Shown here one piece after another: positions 45,702 to 59,528 of a DNA stretch of 64,000 bases. The position numbers and the translations under genes are program-made. This DNA comes from Petrolisthes cinctipes (lineage: Eukaryota > Arthropoda > Malacostraca > Decapoda > Porcellanidae), in contig JAWQEG010001306.1 of assembly GCA_033782935.1 (NCBI GenBank), forward strand, positions 2,356,001 through 2,420,000, given 5' to 3'. Within the stretch, counting starts at the first letter, position 1. Each line of letters starts with the position of its first letter. The notes under the pieces are model-generated. The model was not told the origin of the DNA, made no database searches, and was given only the letters and a program-made list of their open reading frames with translations.

Positions 45702-46863
45702 CGTTTATATCTCAAATTCAGGCTCAAAATACCCGAAAATTCAATATTTTGGGGTCCCAGAAGCAATCTGTACAGTGCTAGAATATTTACAAAATATAGG
45801 CAAAAAACATGCTAAAAATCGATCTTTTAGGTGCCAAAAAGTCGATGTCTCAAATTCAGTCCCAAAACACCCGAAAATTCGATATTTAGGGGTCCCAGAA
45901 GCGATCTGTACATGCCTACTCCGTGTTAGAGTATTTTCAAAATACATGCTCAAAACATACCGAAAATCGATCTTTTAGGTGCACAAAAGTCGATATGTGC
46001 ATGCATCTTCAGTACCCGTTTATATCTCAAATTCAGGCTCAAAACACCCTAAAATTCGATATTTTGGGGTCCCAGAAGCGATCTGTACATGCCTACTCCG
46101 TGTTAGAGTATTTTCAAAATTCAGGCCCAAAACATGCTGAAAATCGATATTTTTGGTGCCCAAAGTCAATATGTGCATGTATCTTCTGTACCCGTTTATA
46201 TCTCAAATTCAGGCTCAAAACACCTGAAAATTCAATATTTTGGGGTCCAAGAAGCAATCTGTACATGCCTACTCAGTGCTAGAATATTTTCAAAATATAG
46301 GCTAAAAACATGCTAAAAATCGATCTTTTAGGTGCCAAAAAGTCGATATCTCAAATTCAGTCCCAAAATACCCGAAAATTCGATATTTAGGGGTCCCAGA
46401 AGCGATCTGTACATGCCTACTCCGTATTAGAGTATTTTCAAAATACATGCTCAAAACATACTGAAAATCGATATTTTAGGTGCACAAAAGTCGATATGTG
46501 CATGCATCTTCAGTACCCGTTTATATCTCAAATTCAGGCTCAAAACACCCGAAAATTCAATATTTTGGGGTCCCAGAAGCAATCTGTACATGCCTACACA
46601 GTGCTAGAATATTTTCAAAATATAGGCTAAAAACATGCTAAAAATCGACATTTTAGGTGCCAAAAAGTCGATATCTCAAATTCAGTCCCAAAACACCCGA
46701 AAATTCGATATTTAGAGGTCCCAGAACGTATCTGTACATGCCTACTCCGTGTTAGAGTATTTTCAAAATACAGGCCAAAAACATACTGAAAATCGATCTT
46801 TTAGGTGCCCAAAAGTCGATATGTGCATGCATCTTCTGTACCCGTTTATATCTCAAATTCTGG
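45702..46863 (+). repeat. 1.16-kb segment, copy 1 of the 1808-bp-offset duplication
   Basis: It matches 47510-48671. Shared rare states are AATATTTACAAAATATAGG near 45785 (ATTTACAAAAT), AAACATACCGAAAATC near 45956, CACCCTAAAATTCG near 46048, CACCTGAAAATTC near 46223, GGTCCAAGAAG near 46246, CTCCGTATTAG near 46425 and CGATATTTTAGGTGCAC near 46471. Private changes here are GTCGATGTCTC near 45845 and AGAACGTATC near 46733. Confidence 0.85.
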
Positions 46864-47509
46864 CTCAAAACACCCGAAAATTCAATATTTTGGGGTCCCA
46901 GAAGCAATCTGTACATGCGTACTCAGTGTTAGAGTATTTTCAAAATTCAGGCCCAAAACATGCTGAAAATCGATATTTTTGGTGCCCAAAGTCAATATGT
47001 GCATGTATCTTCTGTACCCGTTTATATATCAAATTCAGGCTCAAAACACCCGAAAATTCAATATTTTGGGGTCCCAGAAGCAATCTCTACAGTGCTAGAA
47101 TATTTTCAAAATATAGGCTAAAAACATGCTAAAAATCGATCTTTTAGGTGCCAAAAAGTCGATATCTCAAATTCAGTCCCAAAACACCCGAAAATTCGAT
47201 ATTTAGGGGTCCCAGAAGCGATCTGTACATGCCTACTCCGTGTTAGAGTATTTTCAAAATACATGCTCAAAACATACTGAAAATCGATCTTTTAGGTGCA
47301 CAAAAGTCGATATGTGCATGCATCTTCAGTACCCGTTTATATCTCAAATTCAGGCTCAAAACACCCGAAAATTCGATATTTTGGGGTCCGAGAAGCGATC
47401 TGTACATGCCTACTCCGTGTTAGAGTATTTTCAAAATTCAGGCCCAAAACATGCTGAAAATCGATATTTTTGGTGCCCAAAGTCAATATGTGCATGTATC
47501 TTCTGTACC

Positions 47510-48671
47510 CGTTTATATCTCAAATTCAGGCTCAAAATACCCGAAAATTCAATATTTTGGGGTCCCAGAAGCAATCTGTACAGTGCTAGAATATTTACAA
47601 AATATAGGCTAAAAACATGCTAAAAATCGATCTTTTAGGTGCCAAAAAGTCGATATCTCAAATTCAGTCCCAAAACTCCCGAAAATTCGATATTTAGGGG
47701 TCCCAGAAGCGATCTGTACATGCCTACTCCGTGTTAGAGTATTTTCAAAATACATGCTCAAAACATACCGAAAATCGATCTTTTAGGTGCACAAAAGTCG
47801 ATATGTGCATGCATCTTCAGTACCCGTTTATATCTCAAATTCAGGCTCAAAACACCCTAAAATTCGATATTTTGGGGTCCCAGAAGCGATCTGTACATGC
47901 CTACTCCGTGTTAGAGTATTTTCAAAATTCAGGCCCAAAACATGCTGAAAATCGATATTTTTGGTGCCCAAAGTCAATATGTGCATGTATCTTCTGTACC
48001 CGTTTATATCTCAAATTCAGGCTCAAAACACCTGAAAATTCAATATTTTGGGGTCCAAGAAGCAATCTGTACATGCCTACTCAGTGCTAGAATATTTTCA
48101 AAATATAGGCTAAAAACATGCTAAAAATCGATCTTTTAGGTGCCAAAAAGTCGATATCTCAAATTCAGTCCCAAAATACCCGAAAATTCGATATTTAGGG
48201 GTCCCAGAAGCGATCTGTACATGCCTACTCCGTATTAGAGTATTTTCAAAATACATGCTCAAAACATACTGAAAATCGATATTTTAGGTGCACAAAAGTC
48301 GATATGTGCATGCATCTTCAGTACCCGTTTATATCTCAAATTCAGGCTCAAAACACCCGAAAATTCAATATTTTGGGGTCCCAGAAGCAATCTGTACATG
48401 CCTACACAGTGCTAGAATATTTTCAAAATATAGGCTAAAAACATGCTAAAAATCGACATTTTAGGTGCCAAAAAATCGATATCTCAAATTCAGTCCCAAA
48501 ACACCAGAAAATTCGATATTTAGAGGTCCCAGAAGGTATCTGTACATGCCTACTCCGTGTTAGAGTATTTTCAAAATACAGGCCAAAAACATACTGAAAA
48601 TCGATCGTTTAGGTGCCCAAAAGTCGATATGTGCATGCATCTTCTGTACCCGTTTATATCTCAAATTCTGG
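47510..48671 (+). repeat. 1.16-kb segment, copy 2 of the 1808-bp-offset duplication
   Basis: Partner of 45702-46863. Private changes here are AAAACTCCCG near 47675, ACACCAGAAAATTC near 48504 and CGATCGTTTAGG near 48603. Between the two copies lie further trimers (46749, 47240) with GTCCGAGAAG near 47397. Confidence 0.85.
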
Positions 48672-50239
48672 CCCTAAACACCCGAAAATTCGATATTTTG
48701 GGGTCCCAGAAGCGATCTGTACATGCCTACTCCGTGTTAGAGTATTTTCAAAATTCAGGCCCAAAACATGCTGAAAATCGATATTTTTGGTGCCCAAAGT
48801 CAATATGTGCATGTATCTTCTGTACCCGTTTATATATCAAATTCAGGCTCAAAACACCCGAAAATTCAATATTTTGGGGTCCCAGAAGCAATCTGTACAG
48901 TGCTAGAATATTTTCAAAATATAGGCTAAAAACATGCTAAAAATCGATCTTTTAGGTACCAAAAAGTCGATATCTCAAATTCAGTTCCAAAACACCCGAA
49001 AATTCGATATTTAGGTGTCCCAGAAGCGATCTGTACATGCCTACTCCGTGTTGGAGTATTTTCAAAATACATGCTCAAAACATACTGAAAATCGATCTTT
49101 TAGGTGCACAAAAGTCGATATGTGCATGCATCTTCAGTACCCGTTTATATCTCAAATTCAGTCTCAAAACACCCGAAAATTCAATATTTTGGGGTCCCAG
49201 AAGCAATCTGTACATGCGTACTCAGTGTTAGAGTACTTTCAAAATACAGGCCAAAAACATGCTGAAAATCGATATTTTAGATGCCCAAAAGTCGATATGT
49301 GCATGCATCTTCTGTACCCGTTTATATCTCAAATTCTGGCCCTAAACACCCGAAAATTCGATATTTTGGGGTCCCAGAAGCAATCTGCACATGCCTACTC
49401 CGTGTTAGAGTATTTTCAAAATTCAGGCCCAAAACATGCTGAAAATCGATATTTTTGGTGCCCAAAGTCAATATGTGCATGTATCTTCTGTACCCGTTTA
49501 TATATCAAATTCAGGCTCAAAACACCCGAAAATTCAATATTTTGGGGTCCCAGAAGCAATCTGTACAGTGCTAGAATATTTTCAAAATATAGGCTAAAAA
49601 CATGCTAAAAATCGATCTTTTAGGTGCCAAAAAGTCTATATCTCAAATTCAGTCCCAAAACACCCGAAAATTCGATATTTAGGGGTCCCAGAAGCGATCT
49701 GTACATGCCTACTCCGTGTTAGAGTATTTTCAAAATACATGCTCAAAACATACTGAAAATCGATCTTTTAGGTGCACAAAAGTCGATATGTGCATGCATC
49801 TTCAGTACCCGTTTATATCTCAAATTCAGGCTCAAAACACCCGAAAATTCAATATTTTGGGGTCCCAGAAGCGATCTGTACATGCCTACTCCGTGTTAGA
49901 GTATTTTCAAAATTCAGGCCCAAAACATGCTGAAAATCGATATTTTTGGTGCCCAAAGTCAATATGTGCATGTATCTTCTGTACCCGTTTATATCTCAAA
50001 TTCAGGCTCAAAACACCCGAAAATTCAATATTTTGGGGTCCCAGAAGCAATCTGTACATGCCTACTCAGTGCTAGAATATTTTCAAAATATAGGCTAAAA
50101 ACATGCTAAAAATCGATCTTTTAGGTGCCAAAAAGTCGATATCTCAAATTCAGTCCCAAAATACCCGAAAATTCGATATTTAGGGGTCCCAGAAGCGATC
50201 TGTACATGCCTACTCCGTATTAGAGTATTTTCAAAGTAC
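48672..50239 (+). repeat. Satellite stretch with long open frames
   Basis: First monomers start at about 49048, 49716 and 50217. It includes another copy of the TACTTTC b/d hybrid near 49227. Because several 177-bp monomers follow one another here without an intervening 148-bp unit, one + strand frame stays open from 49015 to 49608 (197 codons), the longest in the window. I regard that as a by-product of repeat length. No other element is visible. Confidence 0.8.
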
Positions 50240-51606
50240 ATGCTCAAAACATACTGAAAATCGATCTTTTAGGTGCACAAAAGTCGATATGTGCATGCAT
50301 CTTCAGTACCCGTTTATATCTCAAATTCAGGCTCAAAACACCCGAAAATTCAATATTTTGGGGTCCCAGAAGCAATCTGTACATGCCTACTCAGTGTTAG
50401 AGTATTTTCAAAATACAGGCCCAAAACATGCTGAAAATCGATATTTTAGATGCCCAAAGTCAATATGTGCATGTATCTTCTTTACCCGTTTATATCTCAA
50501 ATTCAGGCTCAAAACACCCGAAAATTCAATATTTTGGGGTCCCAGAAGCAATCTGTACATGCCTACACAGTGCTAGAATATTTTCAAAATATAGGCTAAA
50601 AACATGCTAAAAATCGACATTTTAGGTGCCAAAAAATCGATATCTCAAATTCAGTCCCAAAACACCAGAAAATTCGATATTTAGAGGTCCCAGAAGGTAT
50701 CTGTACATGCCTACTCCGTGTTAGAGTATTTTCAAAATACAGGCCAAAAACATACTGAAAATCGATCTTTTAGGTGCCCAAAAGTCGATATGTGCATGCT
50801 TCTTCTGTACCCGTTTATATCTCAAATTCTGGCCCTAAACACCCGAAAATTCGATATTTTGGGGTCCCAGAAGCGATCTGTACATGCCTACTCCGTGTTA
50901 GAGTATTTTCAAAATTCAGGCCCAAAACATGCTGAAAATCGATATTTTAGATGCCCAAAGTCAATATGTGCATGTATCTTCTGTACCCGTTTATATATCA
51001 AATTCAGGCTCAAAACACCCGAAAATTCAATATTTTGGGGTCCCAGAAGCAATCTGTACAGTGCTAGAATATTTTCAAAATATAGGCTAAAAACATGCTA
51101 AAAATCGATCTTTAAGGTGCCAAAAAGTCGATATCTCAAATTCAGTTCCAAAACACCCGAAAATTCGATATTTAGGGGTCCCAGAAGCGATATGTACATG
51201 CCTACTCCGTGTTGGAGTATTTTCAAAATACATGCTCAAAACATACTGAAAATCGATCTTTTAGGTGCACAAAAGTCGATATGTGCATGCATCTTCAGTA
51301 CCCGTTTATATCTCAAATTCAGGCTCAAAACACCCGAAAATTCAATATTTTGGGGTCCCAGAAGCAATCTGTACATGCGTACTCAGTGTTAGAGTATTTT
51401 CAAAATACAGGCCAAAAACATGCTGAAAATCGATATTTTAGATGCCCAAAGTCAATATGTGCATGTATCTTCTGTACCCGTTTATATCTCAAATTCAGGC
51501 TCAAAACACCCGAAAATTCAATATTTTGGGGTCCCAGAAGCAATCTGTACATGCCTACACAGTGCTAGAATATTTTCAAAATATAGGCTAAAAACATGCT
51601 AAAAAT
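50240..51606 (+). repeat. 1.37-kb segment, copy 1 of the 9289-bp-offset duplication
   Basis: It matches 59529-60895. Shared markers are ATCTTCTTTACCCG near 50474, TTCAGTTCCAAAAC near 51140, GTGTTGGAGTATTTTC near 51209 and CATGCGTACTCAG near 51376. Private changes here include ACACCAGAAAATTCG near 50662, CATGCTTCTTC near 50806 and CTTTAAGGTGCC near 51110. Confidence 0.82.
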
Positions 51607-54600
51607 CGACATTTTAGGTGCCAAAAAATCGATATATCAAATTCAGTCCCAAAACACCCGAAAATTCGATATTTAGAGGTCACAGAAGGTATCTGTACAT
51701 GCTTACTCCGTGTTAGAGTATTTTCTAAATACAGACCAAAAACATACTGAAAATCGATCTTTTAGGTGCCCAAAAGTCGATATGTGCATGCATCTTCTGT
51801 ACCCGTTTATATCTCAAATTCTGGCCCTAAACACCCGAAAATTCGATATTTTGGGGTCCCAGAAGCAATCTGTACATGCCTACACAGTGCTAGAATAATT
51901 TCAAAATATAGGCTAAAAACATGCTAAATATCGACATTTTAGGTGCCAAAAAATCGATATCTCAAATTCAGTCCCAAAACACCCGAAAATTCGATATTTA
52001 GAGGTCCCAGAAGGTATCTGTACACGCATACTCCGTGTTAGAGTATTTTCAAAATACAGGCCAAAAACATACTGAAAATCGATCTTTTAGGTGCCCAAAA
52101 GTCGATATGTATATGCATCTTCTGTACCCGTTTATATCTCAAATTCTGGCCCTAAACACCCGAAAATTCGATATTTTGGGGTCCCAGAAGCGATCTGTAC
52201 ATGCCTACTCCGTGTTAGAGTATTTTCAAAATTCAGGCCCAAAACATGCTGAAAATCGATATTTTTGGTGCCCAAAGTCAATATGTGCATGTATCTTCTG
52301 TACCCGTTTATATATCAAATTCAGACTCAAAACACCCGAAAATTCAATATTTTGGGGTCCCAGAAGCAATCTGTACAGTGCTAGAATATTTTCAAAATAT
52401 AGGCTAAAAACATGCTAAAAATCGATCTTTTAGGTGCCAAAAAGTCGATATCTCAAATTCAGTCCCAAAACACCCGAAAATTCGATATTTAGGGGTCCCA
52501 GAAGCGATCTGTACATGCCTACTCCGTGTTAGAGTATTTTCAAAATACATGCTCAAAACATACTGAAAATCGATCTTTTAGGTGCACAAAAGTCGATATG
52601 TGCATGCATCTTCAGTACCCGTTTATATCTCAAATTCAGGCTCAAAACACCCGAAAATTCGATATTTTGGGGTCCCAGAAGCGATCTGTACATGCCTACT
52701 CAGTGTTAGAGTATTTTCAAAATACAGGCCCAAAACATGCTGAAAATCGATATTCTTGGTGCCCAAAGTCAATATGTGCATGTATCTTCTGTACCCGTTT
52801 ATATCTCAAATTCAGGCTCAAAACACCCGAAAATTTAATATTTTGGGGTCCCAGAAGCAATCTGTACATGCCTACTCAGTGCTAGAATATTTTCAAAATA
52901 TAGGCTAAAAACATGCTAAAAATCGATCTTTTAGGTGCCAAAAAGTCGATATCTCAAATTCAGTCCCAAAACCCCCGAAAATTCGATATTTAGGGGTCTA
53001 AGAAGCGATCTGTACATGCCTACTCCGTGTTAGAGTATTTTCAAAATACATGCTCAAAACATACTGAAAATCGATCTTTTAGGTGCACAAAAGTCGATAT
53101 GTGCATGCATCTTCAGTACCCGTTTATATCTCAAATTCAGGCTCAAAACACCCGAAAATTCAATATTTTGGGGTCCCAAAAGCAATCTGTACATGCGTAC
53201 TCAGTGTTAGAGTATTTTCAAAATACAGGCCAAAAACATGCTGAAAATCGATATTTTAGATGCCCAAAGTCAATATGTGCATGTATCTTCTGTACCCGTT
53301 CATATCTCAAATTCAGGCTCGAAACACCCGAAAATTCAATATTTTGGGGTCCCAGAAGCAATCTGTACATGCCTACACAGTGCTAGAATATTTTCAAAAT
53401 ATAGGCTAAAAACATGCTAAATATCGACATTTTAGGTGCCAAAAAATCGATATCTCAAATTCAGTCCCAAAACACCCGAAAATTCGATATTTAGAGGTCC
53501 CAGAAGGTATCTGTACACGCATACTCCGTGTTAGAGTATTTTCAAAATACAGGCCAAAAACATACTGAAAATCGATCTTTTAGGTGCCCAAAAGTCGATA
53601 TGTGTATGCATCTTCTGTACCCGTTTATATCTCAAATTCTGGCCCTAAACACCCGAAAATTCGATATTTTGGGGTCCCAGAAGCGATCTGTACATGCCTA
53701 CTCCGTGTTAGAGTATTTTCAAAATTCAGGCCCAAAACATGCTGAAAATCGATATTTTTAGTGCCCAAAGTCAATATGTGCATGTATCTTCTGTACCCGT
53801 TTATATATCAAATTCAGACTCAAAACTCCCGAAAATTCAATATTTTGGGGTCCCAGAAGCAATCTGTACAGTGCTAGAATATTTTCAAAATATAGGCTAA
53901 AAACATGCTAAAAATCGATCTTTTAGGTGCCAAAAAGTCGATATCTCAAATTCAGTCCCAAAACACCCGAAAATTCGATATTTAGGGGTCCCAGAAGCGA
54001 TCTGTACATGCCTACTCCGTGTTAGAGTATTTTCAAAATACATGCTCAAAACATACTGAAAATCGATCTTTTAGGTGCACAAAAGTCGATATGTGCATGC
54101 ATCTTCAGTACCCGTTTATATCTCAAATTCAGGCTCAAAACACCCGAAAATTCGATATTTTGGGGTCCCAGAAGCGATCTGTACATGCCTACTCAGTGTT
54201 AGAGTATTTTCAAAATTCAGGCCCAAAACATGCTGAAAATCGATATTCTTGGTGCCCAAAGTCAATATGTGCATGTATCTTCTGTACCCGTTTATATCTC
54301 AAATTCAGGCTCAAAACACCCGAAAATTCAATATTTTGGGGTCCCAGAAGCAATCTGTACATGCCTACTCAGTGCTAGAATATTTTCAAAATATAGGCTA
54401 AAAACATGCTAAAAATCGATCTTTTAGGTGCCAAAAAGTCGATATCTCAAATTCAGTCCCAAAACCCCCGAAAATTCGATATTTAGGGGTCTAAGAAGCG
54501 ATCTGTACATGCCTACTCCGTGTTAGAGTATTTTCAAAATACATGCTCAAAACATACTGAAAATCGATCTTTTAGGTGCACAAAAGTCGATATGTGCATG

Positions 54601-55290
54601 CATCTTCTGTACCCGTTTATATCTCAAATTCAGGCTCAAAACACCCGAAAATTCATTATTTTTGGGTCCCAGAAGCAATCTGTACATGCCTACACAGTGC
54701 TAGAATATTTTCAAAATATAGGCTAAAAACATGCTAAAAATTGACATTTTAGGTGCCAAAAAATCAATATCTCAAATTCAGTCCCAAAACAACCGATAAA
54801 TTCGATATTTAGAGGTCCCAGAAGGTATCTGTACATGCCTACTCCGTGTTAGAGTATTTTCAAAATTCAAGCCAAAAACATACTGAAAATCGATCTTTTA
54901 GGTGCCCAAAAGTCGATATGTGCATTCATCTTCTGTACCCTTTTATATCTCAAATTCTGGCCCTAAATACCCGAAAATTCGATATTTTGGGGTCCCAGAA
55001 GCGATCTGTACATGCCTACTCCGTGTTAGAGTATTTTCAAAATTCTGGCCCAAAACATGCTGAAAATCGATATTTTTGGTGCCCAAAGTCAATATGTGCA
55101 TGTATCTTCTGTACCCGTTTATATCTCAAATACAGGCTCAAAACACCCGAAAATTCAATATTTTGGGGTCCCAGAAGCAATCTGTACATGCCTACTCAGT
55201 GTTAGAGTATTTTCAAAATACAGGCCCAAAACATGCTGAAAATCGATATTTTAGATGCCCAAAGTCAATATGTATCTTCTGTACCAGTTT
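51607..55290 (+). repeat. Trimer and dimer stretch with scattered small indels
   Basis: First monomers start at 51710, 52035, 52526, 53027, 53528, 54019, 54520, 54846 and about 55200. The 325-bp step at 51710-52035 lacks a middle monomer. Local variants include TACACGCATACTCC (52021, 53514), GGTCTAAGAAG (52996, 54490), CGATATTCTTGG (52749, 54241) and CCGATAAATTCG with one extra base (54793). A six-base loss near 55269 turns ATATGTGCATGTATC into ATATGTATC. Nothing but satellite is visible. Confidence 0.8.
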
Positions 55291-56283
55291 ATATCTCAAA
55301 TTCAGGCTCAAAACACCCGAAAATTCAATATTTTGGGGTCCCAGAAGCAATCTGTACATGCCTACTCAGTGCTAGAATATTTTCCAAATATAGGCTAAAA
55401 ACATGCTAAAAATCGATCTTTTAGGTGCCAAAAAGTCGATATCTCAAATTCAGTCCCAAACACCCGAAAATTCGATATTTAGGGGTCCCAGAAGCGATCT
55501 GTACATGCCTACTCTGTGTTAGAGTATTTTCAAAATACATGCTCAAATCATACTGAAAATCGATCTTTTAGGTGCACAAAAGTCGATATGTGCATGCATC
55601 TTCAGTACCCGTTTATATCTCAAATTGAGGCTCAAAACACCCGAAAATTCAATATTTTGGGGTCCCAGAAGCAATCTGTACATGCCTACTCAGTGTTAGA
55701 GTATTTTCAAAATACAGGCCAGAAACATGCTGAAAATCGATATTTTAGATGCCCAAAGTCAATATGTGCATGTATCTTCTGTACCCGTTTATATCTCAAA
55801 TTCAGGCTCAAAACACCCGAAAATTCAATATTTTGGGATCCCAGAAGCAATCTGTACATGCCTACACAGTGCTAGAATATTTTCAAAATATAGGATAAAA
55901 ACATGCTAAATATCGACATTTTACGTGCCAAAAAATCGATATCTCAAATTCAGTCCCAAAACACCCGAAAATTCGATATTTAGGGGTCCCAGAAGGTATC
56001 TGTACATGCCTACTCCGTGTTAGAGTATTTTAAAAATACAGGCCAAAAACATACTGAAAATCGATCTTTTAGGTGCCCAAAAGTCGATATGTGCATGCAT
56101 CTTCTGTACCCGTTTATATCTCAAATTCTGGCCCTAAACACCCGAAAATTCGATATTTTGGGGTCCCAGAAGCGATCTGTACATGCCTACTCCGTGTTAG
56201 AGTATTTTCAAAATTCAGGCCCAAAACATGCTGAAAATCGATATTTTTGGTGCCCAAAGTCAATATGTGCATGTATCTTCTGT
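55291..56283 (+). repeat. 1-kb segment, copy 1 of the 6622-bp-offset duplication
   Basis: It matches 61913-62905. Shared rare states are CAGTCCCAAACACCC with one A missing near 55453, CTCAAATCATACTG near 55543, AAATTGAGGCTC near 55625, TTTTGGGATCCC near 55834, ATTTTACGTGCC near 55920 and TTTTAAAAATACAGG near 56029. Private changes here include TTTTCCAAATATAGG near 55381 and AGGATAAAAAC near 55892. The left edge coincides with ATATCTC, the same site as the 29-bp deletion breakpoint. Confidence 0.85.
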
Positions 56284-59200
56284 ACCCGTTTATATCTCAA
56301 ATTCAGGCTCAAAACACCCGAAAATTCAATATTTTGGGGTCCCAGAAGCAATCTGTACAGTGCTAGAATATTTACAAAATATAGGCTAAAAACATGCTAA
56401 AAATCGATCTTTTAGGTGCCAAAAAGTCGATATCTCAAATTCAGTCCCAAAACACCCGAAAATTCGATATTTAGGGGTCCCAGAAGCGATCTGTACATGC
56501 CTACTCCGTGTTAGAGTATTTTCAAAATACATGCTCAAAACATACTGAATATCGATCTTTTAGGTGCACAAAAGTCGATATGTGCATGCATCTTCAGTAC
56601 CCGTTTATATCTCAAATTCAGGCTCAAAACACCCGAAAATTCAATATTTTGGGGTCCCAGAAGCAATCTGTACATGCCTACACAGTGCTAGAATATTTTC
56701 AAAATATAGGCTAAAAACATGCTAAAAATCGACATTTTAGGCGCCAAAAAATCGATATCTCAAATTCAGTCCCAAAACACCCGAAAATTCGATATTTAGA
56801 GGTCCCAGAAGGTATCTGTACATGCCTACTCCGTGTTAGAGTATTTTCAAAATACAGGCCAAAAACATACTGAAAATCGATCTTTTAGGTGCCCAAAAGT
56901 CGATATGTGCATGCATCTTCTGTACCCGTTTATATCTCAAATTCTGGCCCTAAACACCCGAAAATTCGATATTTTGGGGTCCCAGAAGCGATCTGTACAT
57001 GCCTACTCCGTGTTAGAGTATTTTCAAAATACAGGCCCAAAACATGCTGAAAATCGATATTTTTGGTGCCCAAAGTCAATATGTGCATGTATCTTCTGTA
57101 CCCGTTTATATCTCAAATTCAGGCTCAAAACACCCGAAAATTCAATATTTTGGGGTCCCAGAAGCGATATGTACATGCCTACTCCGTGTTGGAGTATTTT
57201 CAAAATACATGCTCAAAACATACTGAAAATCGATCTTTTAGGTGCACAAAAGTCGATATGTGCATGCATCTTCAGTACCCGTTTATATATCAAATTCAGG
57301 CTCAAAACACCCGAAAATTCAATATTTTGGGGTCCCAGAAGCAATCTGTACATGCGTACTCAGTGTTAGATTATTTTCAAAATACAGGCCAAAAACATGC
57401 TGAAAATCGATATTTTAGATGCCCAAAGTCAATATGTGCATGTATCTTCTGTACCCGTTTATATCTCAAATTCAGGCTCAAAACACCCGAAAATTCAATA
57501 TTTTGGGGTCCCAGAAGCAATCTGTACATGCCTACACAGTGCTAGAATATTTTCAAAATATAGGCTAAAAACATGCTAAAAATCGACATTTTAGGTGCCA
57601 AAAAATCGATATCTCAAATTCAGTCCCAAAACACCCGAAAATTCGATATTTAGAGGTCCCAGAAGGTATCTGTACATGCTTACTCCGTGTTAGAGTATTT
57701 TCTAAAAACAGGCCAAAAACATACTGAAAATCGATCTTTTAGGTGCCCAAAAGTCGATATGTGCATGCATCTTCTGTACCCGTTTATATCTCAAATTCTG
57801 GCCCTAAACACCCAAAAATTCGATATTTTGGGGTCCCAGAAGCAATCTGTACATGCCTACACAGTGCTAGAATATTTTCAAAATATAGGCTAAAAACATG
57901 CTACATATCGACATTTTAGGTGCCAAAAAATCGATATCTCAAATTCAGTCCCAAAACACCCGAAAATTCGATATTTAGAGGTCCCAGAAGGTATCTGTAC
58001 ACGCCTACTCCGTGTTAGAGTATTTTCAAAATACAGGCCAAAAACATACTGAAAATCGATCTTTTAGGTGCCCAAAAGTCGATATGTGCATGCATCTTCT
58101 GTACCCGTTTATATCTCAAATTCTGGCCCTAAACACCCGAAAATTCGATATTTTGGGGTCCCAGAAGCGATCTGTACATGCCTACTCCGTGTTAGAGTAT
58201 TTTCAAAATTCAGGCCCAAAACATGCTGAAAATCGATATTTTTGGTGCCCAAAGTCAATATGTGCATGTATCTTCTGTACCCGTTTATATATCAAATTCA
58301 GGCTCAAAACACCCGAAAATTCAATATTTTGGGGTCCCAGAAGAAATCTGTACAGTGCTAGAATATTTTCAAAATATAGGCTAAAAACATGCTAAAAATC
58401 GATCTTTTAGGTGCCAAAAAGTCGATATCTCAAATTCAGTCCCAAAACACCCGAAAATTCGATATTTAGGGGTCTAAGAAGCGATCTGTACATGCCTACT
58501 CCGTGTTAGAGTATTTTCAAAATACATGCTCAAAACATACTGAAAATCGATCTTTTAGGTGCACAAAAGTCGATATGTGCATGCATCTTCAGTACCCGTT
58601 TATATCTCAAATTCAGGCTCAAAACACCCGAAAATTCAATATTTTGGGGTCCCAAAAGCAATCTGTACATGCGTACTCAGTGTTAGAGTATTTTCAAAAT
58701 ACAGGCCAAAAACATGCTGAAAATCGATATTTTAGATGCCCAAAGTCAATATGTGCATGTATCTTCTGTACCCGTTTATATCTCAAATTCAGGCTCAAAA
58801 CACCCGAAAATTCAATATTTTGGGGTCCCAGAAGCAATCTGTACATGCCTACACAGTGCTAGAATATTTTCAAAATATAGGCTAAAAACATGCTAAAAAT
58901 TGACATTTTAGGTGCCAAAAAATCGATATCTCAAATTCAGTCCCAAAACACCCGATAAATTCGATATTTAGAGGTCCCAGAAGGTATCTGTACATGCCTA
59001 CTCCGTGTTAGAGTATTTTCAAAATTCAAGCCAAAAACATACTGAAAATCGATCTTTTAGGTGCCCAAAAGTCGATATGTGCATGCATCTTCTGTACCCG
59101 TTTATATCTCAAATTCTGTCCCTAAATACCCGAAAATTCGATATTTTGGGGTCCCAGAAGCGATCTGTACATGCCTACTCCGTATTAGAGTATTTTCAAA

Positions 59201-59528
59201 ATTCAGGCCCAAAACATGCTGAAAATCGATATTTTTGGTGCCCAAAGTCAATATGTGCATGTATCTTCTGTACCCGTTTATATCTCAAATTCAGGCTCAA
59301 AACACCCGAAAATTCAATATTTTGGGGTCCCAGAAGCAATCTGTACATGCCTACTCAGTGCTAGAATATTTTCAAAATATAGGCTAAGAACATGCTAAAA
59401 ATCGATCTTTTAGGTGTCAAAAAGTCGATATCTCAAATTCAGTCCCAAAATACCTGAAAATTCGATATTTAGAGGTCCCAGAAGCGATCTGTACATGCCT
59501 ACTCCGTGTTAGAGTATTTTCAAAATAC
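56284..59528 (+). repeat. Satellite trimers and dimers
   Basis: First monomers start at 56508, 56833, 57687, 58012, 58503, 59005 and 59506. The variant TACACGCCTACTCC occurs near 57999, GGTCTAAGAAG near 58472, CCGATAAATTCG near 58953, and CTGTCCCTAAATACC near 59116. These variants are shared at several offsets with 51607-55290 and 60896-61912, which shows repeated local exchange. Nothing but satellite is visible. Confidence 0.8.
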
